From Pseudalkalibacillus salsuginis (GTDB lineage Bacteria; Bacillota; Bacilli; Bacillales; Fictibacillaceae), in assembly GCF_021646685.1 (NCBI RefSeq), contig NZ_JAKJHW010000013.1:1-58499 (forward strand): a stretch of DNA of 58,499 nt. The letters run 5' to 3'. The position numbers were made by a program, and so were the translations under genes. The notes beneath the pieces were generated by a model. It made no database searches. It worked only from the letters and a program-made list of their open reading frames with translations, and was not told the origin of the DNA. This document shows positions 18,542-25,277 of the stretch, one piece after another. Each line of letters starts with the position of its first letter. The stretch's first letter is position 1.

Positions 18542-21028
18542 CTACGCTTGCTTTCGTACCTTCTTCTGCTGATGTGGAATGGTCGACCATTTCGGGATGT
18601 TTCGATTGATCTTTGTTACGACAACGGTCATATCATCTTCAATCTGTCCGGAATCGGCTCTGATCACTTCTTCTAATAGAAGGTCGGCAATGATTTGCGG
18701 ATCATCCGAATTGATTTCCCGTATTTTTCTCTTGATCCATGCATCTTTATTCTCAACATTCTTCGGCCCTTCATAGATTCCATCACTCATCATGATCAGA
18801 TAATCACCCGCCTTCAACTGATCACTGACAACATCAACATCAAAATCTTCAATGATGCCCATCGGCAGGTTGCTTGCCTCGATCATCCTCACTTGATCAC
18901 CTCGTTTTACGAAGCTTGGACTGGAACCGATTTTTAAAAAGCGTACTGTAGCATCCTGTAGATCGATCATAGCAAGGTCAAGTGTCGAAAAGATTTCGTC
19001 TGTCGTTCGCAGTGATAGAATTGAATTTACGGACTTGATCGCTGTCGTTTCATCTATACCGGATTGAAGGATTTTCTGAAGCAGTTTCAATGTTTCATTG
19101 CTTTCCGAATGGGCACGTTCCCCGTTACCCATTCCATCACTGATCGCAACTGCATGCTTTCCTGCTCCAAGCTCTATCGTGGAATGACTATCTCCGGAAA
19201 GCCATGCACCTCCCTTGGCAGCACTCGCCATCCCTGTTTCGATGACAAAGTTTTGCGAAGAACGGAATACGACATGGCAATAACCATTAGGATAGGCTGC
19301 ACACTCTTCCTCTTTTACTACGATTGTTTCATCTAATATGTCCGACAATAATGGGGCGATAACTTTTTCTGATTCTCCACGTCCATTACAATACGGAATA
19401 CTCATTTCGATATCGATACTACCTTTATCTAGAGAATAGATTTCTATATTTCCGACTTCAAGCCCGATATCATCAAGAGCTTGCTTTACGTTTTCTTCTT
19501 GGACTTGATGGTTTTCCCGCTCTCTTTGGATCTCCTTCGCGAAATTGTCCATCACTTGTGAAACACCATGAAGCTGTTCAGCAACAAGACGCCTGCTTTC
19601 CTTCACCTGCTGCTTCAACTTGATGTTTGCATGGTATTGACCAAGCTCGTATTGAATCGTATCAATCACTTTTTGAGAACGGACACAATGCTTTTCCCAA
19701 TCCTTTTGCAGCCTGCGATCATTCAACTTGCCTTGCGGGTTCGTCTCCGCCATGATTTGGGCCATGAAATCATACGTCTTATCGAAATTATTCACCCAGC
19801 AATGTCGTTTTTTAAAGCAGTTTTGGCACGTCTTTTCTGTAACGTTGCCCAGGAACATATCCAGCTCTCTCTTATCTTCATCTTCGATCAGACTCGTCGC
19901 ACTGACCGTGGAAAAACTGTTGGATAAAGCCTGGAACAGGTTGGAAAACTGCTCTACACGACTCGCTGTGACATCTCGGACTTTCCGCAGATACTGCTGT
20001 TGCTCTTGTGTATACTCTTTGGTTCCCGGTATATAGCGGGAGATTTTAGAGATCGCGTTATTCGGCGTCAGCAAGAATAATCCTACTGCTGCACAGGATT
20101 CCAACAGACTGGTTACAAGCAGGCCGTTCTCTGAACCATATAATCCCAAAAGCAGTGTTCCAATGAATAATCCGATACTCACCCCGATTTTTCTACCTTC
20201 TTTTAATAGGCCTCCTAATAGACCTGAGAATGCCAGGAGACTCATCTGATAAAGACTCGCAATATTTGCAAGACCAAGAATAAGGCCTGTAACTACCCCG
20301 ACTGTCGATCCAATCGCTGCGCCACCTACGAAGGCGAATATTAAAACAAGGTACCGGGACAAAACATGTTCAATTGATAAATCATAGAGTTGCCAGCCTA
20401 TCGTGCCTGTCATGACAGAAGCTAAAAGAATAATGAAGCATATAATCTCTTCATTTTTCAATGAATGCTGAATCTTTTTTAATGATAGAAGCGGAATACT
20501 TTGCAAGAAAATCAATGCTAAAATGCTGCTTAACCCAGATTCGATCACAACCATTAAAAGGTTTCCGGTTGTAATTGGTTCAGATGTGAAAGACAGAAGA
20601 CTCATGCGGGTGACGAAACTAGCAACAAAAACCGTGATTGGTAGAATTTTATACGATTGTTTGATGAAATTCACAACAATTGAATGGATGACGAAGAAAA
20701 CTGCCAGACCGATCGAAACGAACAATCCAGTTACCTCAAACGTTGTCAGCGCTCCTGCTAATAATGCAACGGCCGCCACACCAGCACGCTCACGTTTAAG
20801 AAATAATACCGCTCCAAAAAATGGAAGCGCAAATGGAGACAGCTCTGATAGTATAAGTGCCCTTCCTAACAGAAAGCCCGTACAAAACAATAGTACACTC
20901 CAATGAAGAAGAAACCGTTTAACACCTTGGAAAATTCCTTCCACTTGCAAAGAAACACCCTTCTTCAACCTTTCAACCATCGCAATTTTCCGAAGTAGAT
21001 GGCCGCTTTCAGATCCTATCTTTTGCAT
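18542..21028 (-). CDS. spoIIE: Stage II sporulation protein E (PP2C phosphatase)
   Basis: Dephosphorylates SpoIIAA to free sigma-F in the forespore and interacts with FtsZ at the polar septum. The 828-residue protein has about ten membrane segments in residues 1-330, a central regulatory domain with QQQYLRKVRDVTASRVEQFS and a C-terminal PP2C domain with AISDGMGNGERAHSESNET and MMSDGIYEG. It aligns end to end with B. subtilis SpoIIE. The ATG at 21028 follows GTGGGGT; a GTG nine bases upstream is an alternative. It has its own Spo0A-type promoter. Confidence 0.96.
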   Translation of the reverse strand: MQKIGSESGHLLRKIAMVERLKKGVSLQVEGIFQGVKRFLLHWSVLLFCTGFLLGRALILSELSPFALPFFGAVLFLKRERAGVAAVALLAGALTTFEVTGLFVSIGLAVFFVIHSIVVNFIKQSYKILPITVFVASFVTRMSLLSFTSEPITTGNLLMVVIESGLSSILALIFLQSIPLLSLKKIQHSLKNEEIICFIILLASVMTGTIGWQLYDLSIEHVLSRYLVLIFAFVGGAAIGSTVGVVTGLILGLANIASLYQMSLLAFSGLLGGLLKEGRKIGVSIGLFIGTLLLGLYGSENGLLVTSLLESCAAVGLFLLTPNNAISKISRYIPGTKEYTQEQQQYLRKVRDVTASRVEQFSNLFQALSNSFSTVSATSLIEDEDKRELDMFLGNVTEKTCQNCFKKRHCWVNNFDKTYDFMAQIMAETNPQGKLNDRRLQKDWEKHCVRSQKVIDTIQYELGQYHANIKLKQQVKESRRLVAEQLHGVSQVMDNFAKEIQRERENHQVQEENVKQALDDIGLEVGNIEIYSLDKGSIDIEMSIPYCNGRGESEKVIAPLLSDILDETIVVKEEECAAYPNGYCHVVFRSSQNFVIETGMASAAKGGAWLSGDSHSTIELGAGKHAVAISDGMGNGERAHSESNETLKLLQKILQSGIDETTAIKSVNSILSLRTTDEIFSTLDLAMIDLQDATVRFLKIGSSPSFVKRGDQVRMIEASNLPMGIIEDFDVDVVSDQLKAGDYLIMMSDGIYEGPKNVENKDAWIKRKIREINSDDPQIIADLLLEEVIRADSGQIEDDMTVVVTKINRNIPKWSTIPHQQKKVRKQA

Positions 21029-21066
21029 GAACCCCACCCCACTCGTTAATAGTTTCGTGTTTTTCT

Positions 21067-21099
21067 ATTAAAACATAGGGAATTTCAATTTTTTGTCAA
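21067..21099 (-). promoter_or_regulatory. spoIIE promoter with 21-bp spacer (Spo0A class)
   Basis: The -35 TTGACA (21099-21094) and -10 TTTAAT (21072-21067) are 21 bp apart. This long spacing is the known mark of the Spo0A-activated sigma-A promoters of spoIIE and spoIIG in B. subtilis. TGTCAAA overlaps the -35 and TGTCGAG lies at about 21140; both are one mismatch from the 0A box TGTCGAA. An alternative -10 TATGTT with a 16-bp spacer cannot be excluded. Confidence 0.6.
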
Positions 21100-21697
21100 A
21101 CCATCAGATGCAGAGATAAAAACTTCTCGACGGGTTACGATGTCGAGCGCCAATAAGATTCAATTTTCAGATAACTGATGCGAGAATCATTTCTATAGGA
21201 AGAAGTACGCCTGTATGCTCGGTATGCTTTCTGGCTATTCGGTATCGAAAGTAAAATTATGGCGAAGTATCCATAACCAAGGTGAAAGATTTGAGGATTC
21301 TACATTAGTTGAGATGGGTGGAACTCGGATTGCATATAGGGAGATATTCTGAGTACCCCTTTTCTAGGCGGAAACCTCTGCTGAGTTCCTCAATATCCTT
21401 TTTTCGTTTTTTCAGGGTCTCATAAAGCTCTTATGAGTGCCTTATTTCCCGATTTTTGTGTCTAAACGTCCTCATTGAGCTTATATGAGTACCTTACTTC
21501 CCGGTTTTTGTTCTTAAACGTCTTCATAGAGCTTATATGAGTACCTTACTTCCCGGTTTTTGTGTCTAAACGTCCTCATTGAGCTTATATGAGTACCTTA
21601 TTTCCAGATTTTCTCCTGAAACGGCCTCCTAAAGCTCTCAAGATACACTTAAACATTGTCGCTTTTTCGCATACTTAGGCCGGAAATCTTTACAAAT
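21100..21697. other. Long intergenic spacer between spoIIE and tRNA-Glu
   Basis: About 600 bases with no credible gene on either strand. Apart from the spoIIE promoter side it is largely taken up by a 52-bp tandem repeat (21416-21650). The part between about 21150 and 21400 shows nothing I can name. Confidence 0.7.
21416..21650. repeat. 52-bp tandem repeat, about 4.5 units
   Basis: Units start at about 21416, 21468, 21520, 21572 and 21623 (the last partial). Each carries CTCAT...AGCTTATATGAG followed by TACCTTACTTCCCGGTTTTTG and CTAAAC. The CTCAT/ATGAG halves around AGCT form a small hairpin in each unit. In the first unit it is extended to CTCATAA/TTATGAG. Units differ by a few substitutions. 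Confidence 0.85.
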
Positions 21698-21728
21698 TAA
21701 AAAACTGTCCATGCTTAAGCGGGACAGT
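21698..21728 (-). terminator. tRNA operon terminator
   Basis: Minus-strand stem ACTGTCC/GGACAGT (arms 21728-21722 and 21710-21704) followed by a T-run, 15 bases after the tRNA-Glu CCA end. Confidence 0.85.
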
Positions 21729-21742
21729 TGTCGTTTGTCATA

Positions 21743-21817
21743 TGGTGACCCCTACGGGATTCGAACCCGTGTTACCGCCGTGAAAGGGCGGTGTCTTAAC
21801 CACTTGACCAAGGGGCC
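21743..21817 (-). tRNA. trnE: tRNA-Glu (anticodon TTC)
   Basis: A 75-nt cloverleaf with encoded CCA. The acceptor arm is GGCCCCT/AGGGGTC, the anticodon stem CCGCC/GGCGG encloses CTTTCAC (anticodon TTC), and the T arm is ACGGGTTCGAATCCCGT. It lies downstream of tRNA-Met in the same transcript, as the trnSL pair does in B. subtilis. Confidence 0.97.
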
Positions 21818-22002
21818 TTATTTTTGATTGTAGCAGTTGATCATTCGTCGTGTTTTTTAAAATCAGCGGATTGGAAAAAGTTCGAGGCACGACAGATTTG
21901 AGGATCGGAGTGTATGTCATTGATACATGAGAACCGCAAAATCCGTGTAACGAAGAAATCCTTAGTCGATTATCCGTCGTAGTTTTATAACATCCTATTA
22001 AA

Positions 22003-22079
22003 TGGTAGCGGCGGAGGGGATCGAACCCCCGACCTCACGGGTATGAACCGTACGCTCTAGCCAGCTGAGCTACACCGCC
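22003..22079 (-). tRNA. trnM: tRNA-Met elongator (anticodon CAT)
   Basis: A 77-nt cloverleaf with encoded CCA. The acceptor is GGCGGTG/CGCCGCT region, the anticodon loop TTCATAC, and the T arm GGGGGTTCGATCCCC. The GTAGCTCAGCTGG D-arm and paired first acceptor position argue for the elongator rather than the initiator tRNA. The CAT anticodon alone cannot exclude a lysidine-modified tRNA-Ile, but the body matches tRNA-Met. Confidence 0.93.
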
Positions 22080-22281
22080 AAAATTGAATAGCTTTTAAAG
22101 ACACAACAAAAATAATACAAGATATCGAGAAATCCGTCAATAACTTTTTCGACATTTCTTTGGGTTGGTTGTATATGAGTTACAAATCATATCTTGAAGA
22201 TAAAGATGCTAGTGAATATCTCTGACTCTAGAATACTCGCTAAACAAAAATTCTTATCGTATTATTCAAAACACATAAAAA
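22080..22281. other. Intergenic region upstream of tRNA-Met
   Basis: Holds the tRNA promoter and then an AT-rich stretch to the yabR terminator, in which nothing else is seen. Confidence 0.7.
22112..22140 (-). promoter_or_regulatory. tRNA-Met/Glu promoter
   Basis: The -35 TTGACG (22140-22135), a 17-bp spacer and the -10 TATTAT (22117-22112) lie about 33 bases before tRNA-Met. Confidence 0.8.
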
Positions 22282-22309
22282 AACACCCATTTTTGGTACA
22301 ATAGGTGTT
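22275..22309 (-). terminator. yabR terminator
   Basis: Minus-strand stem AACACC/GGTGTT (22309-22304 and 22287-22282) with a 16-base loop and a run of seven T. Confidence 0.75.
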
Positions 22310-22385
22310 TTAAATATATAGGTTTGCTTGCGTTTTCCGATTTAAGGCAATTTTTACTTACAATCGGTAAGCAGCAGATATTTCA

Positions 22386-22805
22386 CTATCCCCGGCGGGC
22401 TCCACGTCCTCCACGTTTAGATTCAGTCTGCCTTTTCAGTGTGGATAAACGGTCTTCACTGTCCTTCAGGAATCGGCTTAACTTATCTTCGAAAGAAACG
22501 AATTCATTGCTTGGTCGTCTGGGCTTACCTCCCCTTCCGCGCGGGCGGTCTTGCCTCGGACGGGATGGTTGATCTTTCGCTTTCTTTATTGAAAGTCCGA
22601 TTTTTCCATCCGATTCTACATTGATGACTTTGACCTCAACTTCGTCTCCAACGGAAAGATGTTCGTTAATATCCTTCACGTAATTATCGGCAACTTCACT
22701 GATGTGGACTAAACCGGTGATACCATCTGGCAGCTCGACAAATGCTCCAAAATGGGTAATACCTGATACTTTTCCCTTTAATTTGCTGCCTACTTCAATT
22801 GTCAT
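22386..22805 (-). CDS. yabR: S1-domain RNA-binding protein
   Basis: The 139-residue protein has one S1 domain (residues 1-75: VGSKLKGKVSGITHFGAFVE, GLVHISEVAD, VGDEVEVKVINV, IGLSIKKA). It is followed by a basic Arg/Gly/Pro-rich tail ending RGGRGARRG that should bind RNA or the ribosome. It corresponds to B. subtilis YabR and general stress protein 13-like proteins. The precise role is not settled. It lies 70 bases after divIC. Confidence 0.9.
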   Translation of the reverse strand: MTIEVGSKLKGKVSGITHFGAFVELPDGITGLVHISEVADNYVKDINEHLSVGDEVEVKVINVESDGKIGLSIKKAKDQPSRPRQDRPRGRGGKPRRPSNEFVSFEDKLSRFLKDSEDRLSTLKRQTESKRGGRGARRG

Positions 22806-22875
22806 TGTAAAAATTGCTCCTCCTTAAAATATGAAAATCTAATTTACTTTATTATACATGCCCTAAAATCCAAGG

Positions 22876-23259
22876 TCAACGTGACTCTTCTTTGTTATCA
22901 GGGAGTTTGAAGATCGTTTCCCCCGGTTTAGACATATTATAATCCCTTCGCGCGACCTCACCAATATAATCCGGGTCTTGTAGTTTATTCACTTCATCAC
23001 TTAATTGTGCCTTCTCAGCTTTGACTTCTTCCAGGCGCTGTTCGACTGCTTGTTTCTCTTCCTTCTTTTCAGCAATCTGGGCTGCTTGGGAAGTCAGGGT
23101 AGCAATCATGACGGTAAACATGATGACGACAAGTACACCAAAAACCGTTAAACGTCTCAATAGACCTTGCTTTCTCCGACGCGCTCGTTCTTGTTTCTTC
23201 TTTTCTTGAGTTACATAGTTTTCGTTTAAGGCTGTCACTTTGTCATGACGTTGCACCAT
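22876..23259 (-). CDS. divIC: Cell division protein DivIC (FtsB family)
   Basis: A division-septum protein partnered with FtsL and DivIB. The 127-residue protein has a basic cytoplasmic N-terminus, one membrane helix (about 38-58, VFGVLVVIMFTVMIATL) and an extracellular coiled coil (EEKQAVEQRLEEVKAEKAQL). The conserved tail DPDYIGEVARRDYNMSKPGE also marks FtsB/DivIC. It follows yabQ at a distance of 11 bases, as in B. subtilis. Confidence 0.93.
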   Translation of the reverse strand: MVQRHDKVTALNENYVTQEKKKQERARRRKQGLLRRLTVFGVLVVIMFTVMIATLTSQAAQIAEKKEEKQAVEQRLEEVKAEKAQLSDEVNKLQDPDYIGEVARRDYNMSKPGETIFKLPDNKEESR

Positions 23260-23270
23260 CAGAACCTCCT

Positions 23271-23864
23271 TTACCTTCTAAGCTTTCCAATCCATCCTTT
23301 CACCTTATTCGTTGGCTTTTTTAAAATTCCTGCTTTTTCCTTTAGCTTTGTCATCATTTTGGTCCTTACTTTTTCAAATAAGGCCGTAATGCCAAAAACT
23401 TTAAGGGGAAAAAGAAAAATTCCGGCAATGAATAGGGGGATTGAAATAAGAAGTCTACCTATCATTTTACTCAAGGAAAGAAGGAGATTCAATATGAGTT
23501 TCACAGGTTGAATAAAAAAAGCATAAAATATGTTTTTGATCATTTTTCCGATCCAAACCACTACCGAAATTATGATTTCCAGCAATTTTTTGTAAGCAGA
23601 CTGAAGCAGGCTTCGATAGCATGCGAATCCGCAAAGGAGGGCCAGGAAGATGATGACACGGAGTTCACCCTGGTTGATCTGGAGTAAAACATAGAAAATG
23701 ATCAAAGCTTGGAGGAACCAGAAAATGATGTCATTGATGAACCTTAACCAATTCCATCGTTTCTTTCCCGTTTGGAATCTTTGATACGTATCGAGAGCTA
23801 TCCCGATCCAGATGCCACCCCCTACCATGGTTAAAATCGTGTAAAGTTGTACATCCAGACTCAT
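23271..23864 (-). CDS. yabQ: Spore cortex biosynthesis membrane protein YabQ
   Basis: Required for spore cortex in B. subtilis and located in the outer forespore membrane. The 197-residue protein has four to five membrane segments (starting LYTILTMVGGGIWIGIALD) and a basic C-terminal tail. The start overlaps the yabP stop by four bases, and the pair is co-expressed from sigma-E promoters in B. subtilis. Confidence 0.9.
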   Translation of the reverse strand: MSLDVQLYTILTMVGGGIWIGIALDTYQRFQTGKKRWNWLRFINDIIFWFLQALIIFYVLLQINQGELRVIIFLALLCGFACYRSLLQSAYKKLLEIIISVVVWIGKMIKNIFYAFFIQPVKLILNLLLSLSKMIGRLLISIPLFIAGIFLFPLKVFGITALFEKVRTKMMTKLKEKAGILKKPTNKVKGWIGKLRR

Positions 23865-24178
23865 TTGAACAGCTTGCTAAAAAACCCTTTAGCCTTATCT
23901 CCCTGTTGCTGATCTAGATAAACAAGGTCGAATACTTTTCCTTCGATTGAAACCATACCTTGTTCAAGGTTCAGGTTCTTCATTTTCAAGTTATATCCCC
24001 GTACTGCAAGGAACCCCATTGAGGTTTCCAAAAGGAATTCCTCGTTGTCAAAACTCTCAACCTGCTTTACTCCTGTGATATCAAGGGATTTTCTTCCTCT
24101 CATCTTAATGTCATGGTCTGGTGCTGCAGGGGATTTATTATCGTATGATGATCCATTGTAATCGTAATATTGGTCCAT
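23861..24178 (-). CDS. yabP: Sporulation protein YabP
   Basis: A cortex-associated sporulation protein of the YabP/YqfC family. The 105-residue product has the core LDITGVKQVESFDNEEFLLE and a VRGYNLKMKNLNLEQG block, with a hydrophilic, Tyr-rich N-terminus. The ATG at 24178 follows GGAGGAG by five bases; an upstream ATG at 24193 would place that SD inside the gene. CATACATT upstream resembles a sigma-E -10. Confidence 0.9.
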   Translation of the reverse strand: MDQYYDYNGSSYDNKSPAAPDHDIKMRGRKSLDITGVKQVESFDNEEFLLETSMGFLAVRGYNLKMKNLNLEQGMVSIEGKVFDLVYLDQQQGDKAKGFFSKLFK

Positions 24179-24266
24179 AGAGACTCCTCCCATACATGGT
24201 TTGTACCAATGTATGAGCTGCTCGGCCTGTTTAGAACAAGCTTTATTTTGTCCTGCCTCCTACCAA

Positions 24267-24434
24267 GAAAAGCGAAAACGCCCTGATCAGCCACGAAGGT
24301 CACTGGAAGTCCGACGAGGAGGCTCGAACCAAACAAAGTTCGGTTCTGCGTTGGCAACACTTCGACCTGAATCAGTGTGTCGACCGCCGCAGGAGACTGA
24401 AGTGATCCAAGGGTTGGGCGGTGGAGCTGGACAT
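24267..24434 (+). repeat. R1 dispersed repeat, long form (copy B)
   Basis: GAAAAGCG, GAAGGTCACTGGAAGTCCGA and CGAGGAGGCT come first. The long-form insert follows (CGAACCAAACAAAGTTCGG onward, about 60 bases). It ends with GCCGCAGGAGACTGAAGTGA and GGCGGTGGAGCTGGACAT. Compared with short copy A, the insert sits between GAGGAGG and GCCGCAGG. Confidence 0.85.
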
Positions 24435-24473
24435 TTCTTCAGCGTACCCAAAATTTTTATACTTTCTTATCCT

Positions 24474-24585
24474 TTAAAAAAAGATCGACCACGTATGTTC
24501 GGTTTCCCGGTGCTTACCCATTTCAAAAACTTGCTGGCCTTGAAATGAGATCCGGTCTCCCTCACAATTGGTGTGATCGATCTTT
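24474..24585 (-). other. Long-range hairpin downstream of rqcP
   Basis: On the minus strand AAAGATCGATCAC (24585-24573) pairs with GTGGTCGATCTTT (24492-24480, one G-T pair), followed by a run of T. About 80 bases lie between, with an inner ATTTCAA/TTGAAAT pair. It could be a large terminator, a structured RNA or a small inverted-repeat element. The T-run makes a terminator of the rqcP transcript plausible. Confidence 0.5.
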
Positions 24586-24639
24586 CTTATATGAACCCCT
24601 CGTAATAAATTACGGTCAGAAATGCTGTTCCGGCGGTGA

Positions 24640-24903
24640 TTAAGCTTCGTCCACGCGCTTTTCATTGACGACTGTATACATGGATGCAGCATCTTCTTTT
24701 TTTGTTGTCTCTTTTAAGTCTTCTATTTTTACTGTAACGATTTTCTGTCCAAAACGGATCTGAAGTTCATCTCCAGGCTGGACGGTTGAGGACGCCTTCC
24801 CGGCATTCCCGTTAATGAGGATTCTTCCTTGATCAGAAATCTCTTTGGCGACAGTACGCCGTTTGATCAGGCGAGAAACCTTCAAGAACTTGTCGAGACG
24901 CAT
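24640..24903 (-). CDS. rqcP: RqcP, S4-domain ribosome quality-control factor
   Basis: Binds 50S subunits with stalled peptidyl-tRNA and supports RqcH-driven alanine tailing (B. subtilis YabO). The 87-residue protein is essentially an S4 domain: RLDKFLKVSRLIKRRTVAKE, DQGRILINGNAGKASSTV and GDELQIRFG. Its ATG directly follows the hup stop codon (TAA ATG), with only a weak purine-rich SD, so it is likely coupled to hup translation. Confidence 0.92.
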   Translation of the reverse strand: MRLDKFLKVSRLIKRRTVAKEISDQGRILINGNAGKASSTVQPGDELQIRFGQKIVTVKIEDLKETTKKEDAASMYTVVNEKRVDEA

Positions 24904-25176
24904 TTATTTTACTGCTTCTTTCAATTTGTTCCCAGCACGGAATGCAGGAACTGTTGATGCTGGAATATCGATTGTTTCACCGGTTTGAGGGTTGCGTCCT
25001 GTGCGGCTTGAGCGTTCTCTCGTTTCGAAAGTGCCAAAACCGACGAACTGTACCTTGTCGCCTTCCTTTAGTGCATCTGTAATTTCTGTTAGTAGGCTGT
25101 TCACTACAGCTTCAACATCTTTTTTAGTCAAGCCTTCTTTTTCAGCAATATTGTTGACTAGATCATTTTTATTCAT
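24904..25176 (-). CDS. hup: HU-family DNA-binding protein
   Basis: A histone-like DNA-bending dimer. The 90-residue protein shows the whole HU pattern: MNKNDLVNNIAEKEGLTKKD, GDKVQFVGFGTFETRERSSR, then the arm GRNPQTGETIDIPASTVPAF and RAGNKLKEAVK. SD GGAGG lies before the ATG. It stands between yabN and rqcP, whereas in B. subtilis these two are adjacent and hbs is elsewhere. It is therefore either the main HU relocated or a second copy; the window cannot tell. Confidence 0.95.
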   Translation of the reverse strand: MNKNDLVNNIAEKEGLTKKDVEAVVNSLLTEITDALKEGDKVQFVGFGTFETRERSSRTGRNPQTGETIDIPASTVPAFRAGNKLKEAVK

Positions 25177-25277
25177 TTTATGTACCTCCTATTATTATTC
25201 GTTTCCTTGGGTTGATAGACAAATTCGCACGGATTGTGCCATCTCTGTCCATTCCACAGAAATAAAATTCTCTAAAA

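Larger units (their letters stand above)
24179..24639. other. Intergenic region between yabP and rqcP
   Basis: About 460 bases. It holds a possible sigma-E -10 (CATACATT, about 24207-24214, minus strand, no convincing -35), a long-form R1 repeat, an ATACTTTCTTATCC motif and a long-range hairpin. There is no credible gene. Confidence 0.7.

Noticed and set aside
21416-21650. CRISPR-like array
   Set aside because: Units are contiguous 52-bp tandem copies that vary along their whole length, with no separate unique spacers and no cas genes nearby.
21738-21920. 60-codon minus-strand reading frame across tRNA-Glu
   Set aside because: It is read through the tRNA gene itself, with no SD.
24207-24240. 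Full sigma-E promoter for yabP
   Set aside because: CATACATT is a good -10, but no acceptable -35 lies 13-15 bp upstream, so only the -10-like element is mentioned.
24100-24360. Reading frame over R1 copy B (and a similar one at 42442-42717)
   Set aside because: Both arise from the repeat sequence and share the peptide VPTQNRTLFGSSLLVGLPVT-like or LPTQNRTLFGSSLLVGLPVT because the R1 insert is open in that frame; no SD and not conserved in other copies.
24474-24692. 72-codon minus-strand reading frame overlapping rqcP
   Set aside because: No SD, starts inside rqcP in another frame, and its sequence follows the palindromic hairpin; composition is not protein-like.
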